From the IMG/VR virus record IMGVR_UViG_3300030328_004747, positions 1 through 33,052 of that record: DNA of 33,052 nt; one strand, written 5' to 3'. Of the stretch, positions 19,966-31,700 are shown piece by piece (the first letter of the stretch is position 1; each line of letters opens with the position of its first letter). The position numbers were made by a program, and so were the translations under genes. Below the pieces are notes generated by a model that did not search any database, was not told where the DNA came from, and saw only the letters and a program-made list of their open reading frames with translations. Origin of the DNA: a virus.

Positions 19966-22776
19966 CTATTGCAAATCTCTTATAGCCTCTAATGAAGCTA
20001 ATGCTTTCTCTGCATCAAATTTAGAAATACCTTTACGTCTATTTTCTGTTGAAGGAACTTTCTCTGGATCAAATCCTGCAGCTCTCAATGCAATATTTCT
20101 CATTCTAGTTTCAGGTGTAAGGTTTTTAACTTTTGGTTCTCTAGCCCAACCCCAAATTCTATCATTCCATTCATTTGTCCATTTCGTAGGATAAGTCTTA
20201 AACATACTCACAGCTAAATCATCAACACCTCTACCATCTCTAATTACAGGCCAAAATTTATTTACAGTACCCCCTCCAAATGTTCCAAAATATTGATAGT
20301 TTTTTAAATACTCAGTCTTTGGATCTTCATAATCAACATCACCCCATAATACCTTACCTATGGTACTTTCAGGCATATCTAATACCCCTAACACTTGCAT
20401 TCCGAATACTGTTTTATTTACAGCAGGACCTGTAAAGTTAGAAATAATTCCAAAGAATGCTTTTTTAGACTCTTCATCATCTTTTAGAACAGAATCATAT
20501 AAATCAACGGTTAGAGACTTTAATCTATTAGCTAAATCAAAATCGATTATACCACCCAAATTTGTATTAAAAGCCGCTTCTGTAAGCGCAACCAGTCCAA
20601 ACACTTTTGCATATCTAGCCCAAAACATCTGTGCATCAGGACTTAATCCTTTAATAGACATTTCTACACCTGTTCTTTCAGCCATTCTATGATGAGTTTG
20701 AACTAATGACATAGGATAGTGAAGTAAAGAAAAGGCTACTTCAGATGCACCTCCCTTTAAATCTCCAATCAATTTATTATTACCTATAATAACCTTATTA
20801 CCAATTTCATCAAACTTAACTTCACCACCTCTTAAAGCTCTAGATTTGGAATGAGCTGCATATTCATAAGCATAAAGATTTACTTCATTTAAAGCAAAAT
20901 TCTTAGCAAAATTTCTTGCTGTTGTTTCATCTGGAACATATGATTTTTGTTTTTTTCCATTAACTTCAGCAACAACTTCTTTAAAATAAGATGGATTAGT
21001 TATCAATTCATTATACTTTGATGCAAATGAATAGTCAAACATATTTTTACGAATAAAATTTTCACCCATTCTATGAAACACTAACATTCCTTCAATAGGT
21101 TTCTTTATAAACCATTTATCTAAAAATTCTTTAGCATCTCCACCTTTATAAGTAATCTTTCCACTCATAGGATCGTAATCCCATTCCTTTAGATTTGCAT
21201 CATTCTTACTCTTTATTAATCCTTCAGTAACCAAATCCTTTGCTACATCAGGATATAAGTAACCTTGTTCTTCTGAAACTTTCTGCAATGCTTCTTTAAC
21301 TTTAGGGTCAGTTGATAATAAATCTCTAGTAGCAAGCATTTTGGTTCTTCCCATATTGAACATGTAATAAGCAGCACCTGATATATTCTTTACAGCCCCT
21401 CCAATATTTAGACCCATTGTTGATACGGTCATCAGAGCATTTATTCTTTTTACAGTATTATTAACCCAAGGAGCTCTATCTGACGTACCTCTATTCATTA
21501 CATGATGCTGTTCATGTATCCATCTAGCCATTCCTTTTAGCCATGGAGTTGAAAGATTGGGAATGTCTTGCAAAGCCTCTAAATAAGCTTTAGTAGATTT
21601 TACATGCTTATTGAATTGAAGAGCTTCTCTAGAATATTGCTCCATCATAAATATAGGATCTTCATTGTTAACATTTCTTAATAGTTCATTTTTACCTCTA
21701 ACATGATCAGGAAGCATTCCTAAATTTATACCAAGAAGACTTTGAGTTAAAACAGATGTATTGTCTTTTAGTTCGCTATTATATTTATGATCCAAAGCTT
21801 TTTCCATCATACTTCTTATACTAATAACAGTTTCAAAAGACTTTCTAGGTAAGTATCCACCACGCTTTATACTGTTTTCTAAGCTCTCTATAACATCTGT
21901 AACTCTATTTTTAAAGTTAACATATTCTCTTGAGTTTAAGCTTAAATTTCCAGATTTCCATTTTAACTCCATTAAAGGAATTAATCCTTTTAAACCATCA
22001 ACAAAAACTCTACCATTATTACTTAAATACTCTCTTGCTTTTGACACTGCCTTCAACGTACTTAAAGGAACGTTAATATATTTATCAGGAGATGTGCTAT
22101 CAACCTCCTTATACCTCTTAAATGAATATGCATTCTTAAAATCTTCATTTGTAAGTTTAGCTAATGCTTGAAAATCTCTCATAATCTTACCATCTTCACT
22201 ATTAACCAACTTGGTAAGTTCCTGCATATATTTAATCTTATCAGCTTCAGATGCAGTTTTGTATATATTTTGCTGAATTTTTCTAAGATCATTTAAAAAC
22301 TTTATACCTACAGTTTTATAATATAGTCCCGATTTATTAAACGCATCTCTTAAATGAGTAGTCACTTCATTCATCACTTTTATATTTTTAGCATCTGCAT
22401 TACGCTGATACCCCAGAATATCATTAAATGTAGTAAAAAACTTCCATCCCGTAGGATCTCTTTGTGCAATACCTTCTCCAACAAACCATCCTGCAGAGCT
22501 AAATTCCCCAGTCAACCTATTATTAAATTTGTCAGCCCATTTTTCCAGTGCCTGCCATTGCTCCTTACTTAAAGTCATATGCTCATGATAAGGTAACTCT
22601 AATTTATCTTGAACAAATGTTTTTATATTTCTTCTTACAGAATCATAGTTATAGTCAAATCTTTTAGCTATATTTTTCCACTTACCACCTGTAGCCCAGT
22701 TTGATTCAAATTCTCTCATCTTACTCTTATGAAAATCTCTTTCTATATCTTCTGGTTGGCATATTGGGGAACCCAT
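19966..22776 (-). CDS. Large internal virion protein, probably ejected
   Basis: This 936-residue protein lies directly downstream of the giant gene, sharing one base in TAATG, with AAAGGAGG upstream. It begins with a possible helix-turn-helix (WKNIAKRFDYNYDSVRRNI) and is otherwise mostly helical. The central stretch IHEQHHVMNRGTSDR and following INALMTVSTMGLNIGGAVKNIS resemble helical domains found at the ends of large polyvalent phage proteins. Mild hydrophobic segments, such as FWARYAKVFGLVALTEAAF, could contact the membrane. No active-site motif is obvious. An ejection or virion core role is inferred from size, position and composition. Confidence 0.6.
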   Translation of the reverse strand: MGSPICQPEDIERDFHKSKMREFESNWATGGKWKNIAKRFDYNYDSVRRNIKTFVQDKLELPYHEHMTLSKEQWQALEKWADKFNNRLTGEFSSAGWFVGEGIAQRDPTGWKFFTTFNDILGYQRNADAKNIKVMNEVTTHLRDAFNKSGLYYKTVGIKFLNDLRKIQQNIYKTASEADKIKYMQELTKLVNSEDGKIMRDFQALAKLTNEDFKNAYSFKRYKEVDSTSPDKYINVPLSTLKAVSKAREYLSNNGRVFVDGLKGLIPLMELKWKSGNLSLNSREYVNFKNRVTDVIESLENSIKRGGYLPRKSFETVISIRSMMEKALDHKYNSELKDNTSVLTQSLLGINLGMLPDHVRGKNELLRNVNNEDPIFMMEQYSREALQFNKHVKSTKAYLEALQDIPNLSTPWLKGMARWIHEQHHVMNRGTSDRAPWVNNTVKRINALMTVSTMGLNIGGAVKNISGAAYYMFNMGRTKMLATRDLLSTDPKVKEALQKVSEEQGYLYPDVAKDLVTEGLIKSKNDANLKEWDYDPMSGKITYKGGDAKEFLDKWFIKKPIEGMLVFHRMGENFIRKNMFDYSFASKYNELITNPSYFKEVVAEVNGKKQKSYVPDETTARNFAKNFALNEVNLYAYEYAAHSKSRALRGGEVKFDEIGNKVIIGNNKLIGDLKGGASEVAFSLLHYPMSLVQTHHRMAERTGVEMSIKGLSPDAQMFWARYAKVFGLVALTEAAFNTNLGGIIDFDLANRLKSLTVDLYDSVLKDDEESKKAFFGIISNFTGPAVNKTVFGMQVLGVLDMPESTIGKVLWGDVDYEDPKTEYLKNYQYFGTFGGGTVNKFWPVIRDGRGVDDLAVSMFKTYPTKWTNEWNDRIWGWAREPKVKNLTPETRMRNIALRAAGFDPEKVPSTENRRKGISKFDAEKALASLEAIRDLQ

Positions 22777-25700
22777 TATTCACATCCTCCTTTTGGTTTT
22801 ACTTCTCTTTGGATCAATCGCTGCTCTTGGTCCATAGTAGTTTCTTTCTTTATTACATCTTCGTAAGACTTTCTATACTTCTTCATTGCTTCCTTGAAAA
22901 ATATACTTTTATGAGCCATACCAGATAAACTTCTTATAAAATCAGGAGCCTCTGAAAGTCCTTTAAAGTCATAACCTCTTTTCATACCAAGGTAATTTAA
23001 TTGCCTATCCTTAAAATCTTCCTTATGATCCCCTCTAACTCTTGCCTCCCATTCCTTTATTACATTTTCAACTATTTTCTCTTTCCCGTTATTTCTCATC
23101 CACTCGAAGACTTTATTTGTTATTCTTTTCTTTACTTTATAGTAAGGCAAATCTATCTTTTCATTTCTTTTTATACCACCAATTTGAACATATTTACCCA
23201 TTAAAGGTTCAGGTTTAATTAAAGAATACATTAGGAATTCAGATATCTCTACATCCGAGTAGTTAGTATACTTTTCTAAAATAGGTTCATACTTTTTGAA
23301 ATATGAATCTATTATAGACATTTCTTGCTTTCCAGTTAAAACCCAACTTTTTTGAGATGTAGGCTTCATTCCTTTAACATTCCTCATTGTACTTGAGAAT
23401 ATATTTGAGAAATGCTTTTGAATGTCAATCCCATCTCTTCTGAAAAGATTTGCATCTGCTTCTGAGAATACATCTTCAGGTAATCTAATTCTAGACATAT
23501 TATTTAGTATGTGACCATATTTAGCATCTCTTTCGCTTACAGTTTCTCTAATTATAGGATTCTTTATCTCTATATAGGTATGACCTCTTAAAGACTCGTA
23601 TATTTGACCTTTATCAACAAATCCTACTTTATTAAATTCAGATAAAGTCATATCTCCCTTCTCAAGAAGCTCTTTCAATTTAGCCTCCGTACCTTTATAA
23701 TAAAGAACAAAAGAATTATCTGAAACTCTTTCAAACCCTCTATTATTAAAGCCACCTCCAATTTTAAATTTAGCATAACCTTTGTTTGCTAAAAAGCCTT
23801 GAGAATATTGAACTTCTAATACATGTAAAGCATCTTCAGTTCTTTTTATTTTTTCATTCAAAGATTCAAGTTTATTTTTAGCATATTCATTATTGAATTT
23901 TGATAAATGCCTTTTACTTCTATTTAAACTTTCAATAATACCATGCAATCCTTGTCTGATAGCACCTCTTCCTATAGTACCTGGAAGATCATTTTTCATT
24001 TCTTTTTTGAACTTAGTAAAGTCTACACCTTTATTAAACGAAAATTCTTGAGCAATCTGATTTATCTTATCTCCCCTATTAACCAATATAGCAACTCTAT
24101 CTATAGCATCGCTTATAGTTGAACCTAGCATTGTATTTAATTTCCTAACTCTATTTGCACTAAAATTACCACCATCAGTATAGGACAAATGATCACCCTC
24201 TTTAAAAACTTCTCTAGTAACTACTTCCCTAAGAAGCCTTCCTTGAGGACTTGCATCAAACATTTGCTTCCAATCTTTGCTAGGGTTTGGAAAGTTCTCC
24301 CATGAAAGTCTATTCTCAGTTTTAAAGTTCATAGGAGTATACCCTGATTTTAAAGATTTAATAAATTCTCCATATTTATCTTGAGGGCTTTGCCATTTAG
24401 GGGTATCTTTATAAAAATAATTTATCATATCAATTAATTTTTGTTCAGAATCAGGACCTTTTTTTCTAGTATATCTTTTAGCTAACTCACTTACTACATA
24501 TCTAGTAGGGTTTTTAAATAAATTCATATTATTATAATAAGCACTTGTTAACTCTATAGCTTCTGGAGCTCTTGTTACTCCATCTTCATAGACATCAGAA
24601 CCCATTATATTTAGCTCTTTAGTTGTTCTCAATATTATATCAGCTATATCTTGCTCTAACAATCCATCCTTTTTGTTTGGATTCCCAAAACCTTCTTTCC
24701 ACATTGGCTTATCAATCCAAGTTGGGACTTCTTTATTATGCTTAAATCGAACCCTATTATCTCCTATCATTGTTTCTGGAGATGTTTCGCCAAAACCTAT
24801 ATTTCTTTTCAATATCTCTGGCTTCATAATAGAACTTGTTCCACCATGTATATCTACTGCATTTTGAAATAAAACAAGCATCTTCTGAAGATTGTCCATT
24901 CTATCTAAATGCCTATCTAAATTCACGTCTTTTTTAAACTTTCCAGATTTATAGTCGATTAAATCACTACTTGATAAATTATTTAGGAGATTATCATAAG
25001 TCTTCCCGTCTTGCCTTGCTTTTCTTAACCCTAAATTAGAAAGTACAGAGTAAGCACTTCTATCTCCTATTATAGCTATATTTCTACTTAAATTGTCTAA
25101 ATTATCTAAATATTTGCTTGGACCTACTTCAGGTGTATATCCTGCAAAAGACTTAGGATCTGATGGATTGATTCCAAATATATTTATAGGAAAGGGATCT
25201 TTTTCTAACATAAAGAAATCTTGCATAAATGATTGCTTGTGAGCATTCATAACATTCATTTCAAAAGGAAGCTGATAATATAAATAAAACTTATCACCAT
25301 CATTATCTCTCTGATGCATTACTCTCTCATCATAATGATTTATCTTAACCAAACCTTTTAGCTCATGATAATCTTTAATTCTATGAAATCCTTTATCATA
25401 TCCTTTTAAAGGTATAGCAATATTACTACTTCCTATAGCGATATTATTATCTTGAACAATTTTTAAAACCTTTTTACTTAATCTTTTCCATGAAAGACCA
25501 ACCTTAACTCTTCTTCCATTTAAAAGATCAATCATTTCTTTCATAGTTAAATTATTGTCAATTCTATTTATATCCTTTAATACAGGCTCTATAGCTTTAT
25601 ATGCATCTTTGCTAACCCCTTTATAGAATTCTTTATCTGCAAGTACATCTAAATCTTTATCCTTATATCTATCTTTAATTCCTTCTTCTATAACTAGTCT

Positions 25701-28700
25701 ATTTCTTCTTCCTTTAAAATCCTTTTGAAATACATTAGGTCTCAATGCTTCTCTTAGTGGAGATATAGCAGTTCTTTTAGAATAATTAGCTAAATAATCG
25801 GTACCATTAAAGTTTATAACAAAAGTAGTATTTTCAAGTCCTACATGTTTTTTTACTTGACGACCATCAGCAGCAATTCTTTCATGTAAACTATATCCAT
25901 CTGGACTAATTTCCCCAAATCTCTTTGTAGTTCTCCAGGTTATAGGGTCGTTAGGGTCTCCAGATGAATTTAATTCAACTCTAAGACCACTCTTTAATTC
26001 ACTTTTAATATCTGGAATGATAGTCATATCAGCTCCATTAGGAGTAGCCTGCCTATTCAATTCTTTAAAGTATTCATTTTTTATAGCTCTATTTGCAGCA
26101 TTCCTTATTATAGGACTCTTATAATCAACCCCCATTGTTATTAAAGCATCTAACTGAGAAAGCTCACCCTGTGTCTGAGTAAATCCCTGGTTTTCTTTTG
26201 ATTGCTTTATATAGTCTAACATCTTGGGAGCAGATTCAAATAATCTTGTAGTATTTATATCAATAGATTTTAATAGACTCTCCATATTAGATACTTGTGC
26301 ACCCATCATATCTTTTGCATATTCCATAGATTCAAAATCTGCTTTTGACCTACTAACAACAACACCATCTCCTCTCTTAGAAGAAAATCCTAATCCATAA
26401 TCTTCTATATTTAGCTTTATTGTGTTGTTTTGCAATATATCTGCAAGCTCTTTACCTTGATAGGTTCCTAATTTATCATACCATTTTTTCGTAGGTATTC
26501 TTAATGGAGTTACATTTATACCCATTTCTTTTGCAGCAGTTTCACCCATAACCATATCAATACCTTGAGGCATTTTTACAGCAGGATCATGAGCATTATA
26601 TCCTTTACCTAGCAACCCATTTTCACCTAGCTTATAGTCAATAGTTTTATAACCACCTAAGTCGCTATAATCTTTACCATTTACATATAAGTCATATTTA
26701 GTTTTCTCTCTACTGCTATATTTTATTCCATCTGTTATAGCATTATCTAAAGAAGGAATTTCACCTCTCTCTACCTTTCCTAACTCTCTTGATAATGCAC
26801 TTATTTCTAAAGCATGAGATCCATCTTTATCTGCTTTTTCTGCAGCATTTAATCTAGATTTCAGCCTATCTATTTCAATTCTTTTTATAGAAGTGCCTGC
26901 ACCTACATACTCATCTGCAACAATAGTTACATTTATATCTCCCTTATTAGCTTCTAATCTTTTAGCATAATTTTGTATATCTACATCAGGAGCATTCTTT
27001 GCAATATCTTTATTTACTATCCTGCTTGGAGATAAAGTTGTTCCTCCATCAATAAGATTACTCCTTTTTACCATATTCATTTCAATCAATTCTCTTCCAA
27101 TATTATCTCCAGCTACTCTTGATGCAAGCCATTTATTAAAGGCACCTCTTTTTCCTTCAGCTGCAAATATAAATTGAAGCTTTAAAGCACCTTCGCTTGG
27201 ACTTACAACTACTTTAGATAATAAAGGCTCAAATACATCATTAAATGCTATTTCTAATCGATCACCAGGTATAGTAATAATTTCTCCATTTGAATGCTTA
27301 TACTTTATTGTCTCAAAACCTCTATCTAATACCTTCTTAACAAGACGCCCATAAGCATCAGAAAGCTTCATGTATGAATCCTTACCACCTTTAAATATTA
27401 ATCTTGTGCCTGCTGTAGGCCTTGCATAAAATCCAGTCCTTAAAGACCATAATCCAGTCTTAATTTCTCTTTCTAAAGTCTTTTTATACTTAGATGGATC
27501 TACATTTCTTCCATCTGCAAAATCTATAAAGAGTTTACTTTCAGACTCAGGAATTACAACTCCAGACTCCTTAGCGTTAGCCAGCATATCATTGACCTTT
27601 CTTTCACTACTAAGACCTTCTGATGATTTCTCTATATTTAAATCTCGAATATTTTTAGTTTCAAGATTTTTTGTTAAAGGATTAACCATATCCATGGTAG
27701 CATCAATATATACAACCTCTTCATGTAAACCATACTTCTTTAAAATCTTCTTAGGAGGGGTTAGCTTAGATACTTCAGCATCATTCATTACAAGATTTAA
27801 TTTTCCACCATCATGTATAAATCTTCCTCTTTTAACTCTAGTTCTATTTGATAGCACTGTTAGTACGTTATGCTTTACCTTGTTCCAATCTGATTTTAAT
27901 TTTGTTATTTCAGCATCAGGCAGTCCTTTAGTTCCTAATAATTCAAATACTTTTTTATTAAACTTATCAACAATATTAGCCTGCTTGCTTTTTATACTAA
28001 AATCACCCATTATATTTAATATATCAGGATGAAACTCATTAGGGTTTTTTGGATCGTTAAATCCATATCTTTTAGCTATAGTAAGTGGAGTGTCTGAGGA
28101 TTGTTGAACTTTTTTATCATTAGCTAGATTTATATAATTATCTGCCTCTGCTCTATTTACCTCAGCTACCTTATTCATGGTTAGCATTTGAGTTATTTGC
28201 TCATTTAGCATTCTAGTTACTTCTTTCAAGCTTGTCCATGACTTTGTTTTGTCAAATGTCATAATCAATTCATCTAAAGATTTACTTTTGCCTAGAGAAA
28301 GGTCTCCTAATATTCTACTAAGTTCAGCAGCTGCTCTATCTTGCCATACACTTACACCTTCTGGGCTTAAATTCTTAGATTTTATACCTATAACTATATC
28401 GCTAACAACCTCATTAAAATCTTGTCTTATTTGATTCTCTTGAACTATAAGCTTATCCATAACTTCTTGCATACTTATAATATTTTTATCAATTTTTTTC
28501 TGAAGCTCAACTGGCTTATTTATTTCCTGACCAACAGGATCTGATATTTTCTGTAAGTTATTTAAAGTTTTTTCTCCCTTAGCTATAAAACTATCATAAT
28601 CTTTTAACTCTGGAGCTTTAGGGTTTTCAGTATATATAGCATCTCTCAAACCTCTAATGTCAGTTAATATATTATTTATTCTAGTTGGAACTTCTGAATT

Positions 28701-31700
28701 ATAAAGATTATCACCTATAAATTCTAATCCCTGATTTATATCTGAAAATGTCTGTTCATACCCACCTTTTTCTTTCAACACTTGACTTCTTATGTCTGCA
28801 TTTCTAATAAATTCTGCAACCTCATTCAATTTAAAGTTTTTAGTTATTTCGCTTATATCTGTAACATTTGGCGTTTTATATGTAGGGTCTGTTGACTCTA
28901 AATAAGTCTCTCTCATCAATTGAATTCTATCAGGTCCAATAGCATCATATATCTTTTGATATTCCATTTTTAAAGTTGCTATATCATTCTCAGTCATAGC
29001 AGGATTCTCTTCTCGTCTAGCCATTCTATCTATACTGTCCATATCAGGAGCATGTATCTTTCCATCTCTTATATTCCATAATCCCTTTTCTTGGCCCTCT
29101 ATCACACTATTTACAACTCTAGGGTTTATATCCCCTACTGATGTAATATCTCTCAATATAGGCTTAAAATCACCTTTTAAAAGAGGTTCTCTTAATGTAG
29201 GAGGTAGTATAGAAATTAAATCAGTAAAGCGATCTGCGATCTGTTTTGCATCTTTAACATCTATTTTACGACTACTGCTATAAGGGTCACCACTAATTCT
29301 TCCATTGTTATGGATTTTAAGTAACTGCAAAACAGGTCCTAATTGAGCATCTAATTCAGCCCTAGTAAATTCAGGCTCTTTTTTCATTTGCTCTACAGAA
29401 ACTCCTCTTTGTTTTGCTATCGCAGTCCAATCATAATCATAGTTTTCAATTTTAGGCAAAAATCCTTTCTCTCCACTAGTACTTCTATTAAAAACCTTAA
29501 CAGCATCATTATGAAGCTGTCTATCAGATTGTATTTCAGATTTTCCTGATATAGTATTGTAAAATCTAACAGTAGCATCTGCTTGAGAGTATTCTCTAAA
29601 CACTTGCATATGAGGATTATCTGCAGCCCAAAAATCATAAGCCACATCAGCAACACCTGCAGTTTTATTCATATTAGATTGAGTGTTGTTTAGGATTTTC
29701 AAAACATTTTCTGAGGCTTTATCTAAAGACAGCTTACTATCTTTATTATAAGTCATCTTTTTATTTTCAAGGATTGTTATAACGTTATGACTTTCAAGCA
29801 TTTCTAGAGTTTTATTGTAATGATCCAAACCTATAGGAAGCTCTCTTGAACCTTCTGGCTCAACTCTACCAGCTGCAAATTGCTCTTTCTTAGCCTCTCC
29901 TCCAGGTAATCCTTCAACCACTTCTTCTATAGGAAGGCCATTCTCTTTAAACTGCCTCGCAACATTTTTTATAGCTTGTCCAGTTTGACCTAGCATTTCC
30001 TTTACTATTCTTGCTTCAAATTCTTGAGGAGTAATATCCTTTAACTTTTTCCCATCTTTAAACTCTACTGCATTTAATATAGAAACAGCTTCGTCTAATT
30101 GCTTTCCAGACCATCCTCCAGTTCTAAAATTCTTTTCTACGAAAGGAGTACCTTCAGTTACACTTCTCATTTTTTTAATTCTAGTATAAACATTTTGCTT
30201 ATGTATTAGCGAACTATGTCTAGTTTTAAATCCACTTCTACCACCTACAGGATGCATATCATCAATAATAGCTTCTATTTTTTCACCAATCTCTGTAGTT
30301 GCATAATTACCACCTTTTATCTCAGAAACAACATTTTGATTCACATGTAAATATCTTTGAAGCTCTCTATGACTCAATCCAAAAGGCCTTAAAGCTTGCT
30401 GTATCTTTCTTACATCTGCTAAATGAGACTTATATGTTGTTCCATCACCTGGAGCCATCCATGCCTTTCTATCCATACCCCAAGGACCTCTATGTCTTGT
30501 CATAGCAGCGGATAGTACAATATTAGAAGCTAACTCTTGATTTGACATTCCTTCAAAATGACCTTGCTGAAAAGCTTCATAGTTAAAAGCTAATGTCCCT
30601 ATAGTCATTCTAGGTATAGAACCTACAAAATCAGCTATATTTCCTTTTAAAAAGTCCATACTTGTAAAAGCATTTAGTTTGTTTGCAGCTGTATTTCTAT
30701 ATTTCTCTAATAACTCTACTACATCATCTATATGCATATTATCTGCTTCAGATAGAACACTAGTTTTTCCACCATAAGTATTACCTCTTCTAGTCTTCCA
30801 TTTGAATGCTCCCATTAGAGGAGAGTTTTGTATTCCAAAGTATCCACCTCTTGCATGCATTTTCAACAATTCTCTTAAAGTTCCTTCTCCGTTATCATTT
30901 AAGATTTTTTTATAATTTAATTTGCTAAATCTAGCTGCTATTGCTTGATACATTTCTCTACCTGCTCGTCTATGACCACTCCCAAAGAATACATTTGGTA
31001 TCCCTTGAATAACAGGAAACATAAATCCAGCCTTTACACTCTCTCCAAAAGTTTTTTCTAATCCTTTTTGACTCCAATCGAAGGGAGTTCCTCTTGTAAA
31101 AGTATGAACATTCCCTCTTATAATATGATCCGTAAGCATAATTGCAGACATATTTATAGAATTGCCTAAATATCTTCTAATATAACTTCCAACATCCTTT
31201 CCAATCCCATACTTACCACCAACAGTAGAAATAAATTGTTCCAATCCTTGATAACCAATTCCACTAGATATTTTATCTGTTAATTCTTTTGATAAATCAT
31301 TAAGCCATGGACCTCTAGTAGGCATAGGTAGTCCAAATTTACCATAAGCCTTTGCTATACTAGACTTTACATTTCCTTGAACAATCTTAAATGCATCCTC
31401 TGCTATTTCACCCTTTCTACCTAAAGAATATATATCATTTAGATAAGGCTTTGTTCTTACAAAAGGAAATTTAGATTTCCAAGTTTGAGAGTATGGAGCC
31501 CATCTTCTTACATCAGCTTGTATTTGTTCATAAATCTTAGGAGCAACTTTTTTCCTTACTTCATCTAAGGTGAGATTAGGATTAGTTTTTTGTTGAACGT
31601 TATGTATCTTTTTTAACTCTCTATCAATAGTTTTAGTAAACATCTTGCTTTCATTTACACCCATTTTAGATAGATTTTTAACTACTCCTTTAGCTCCATA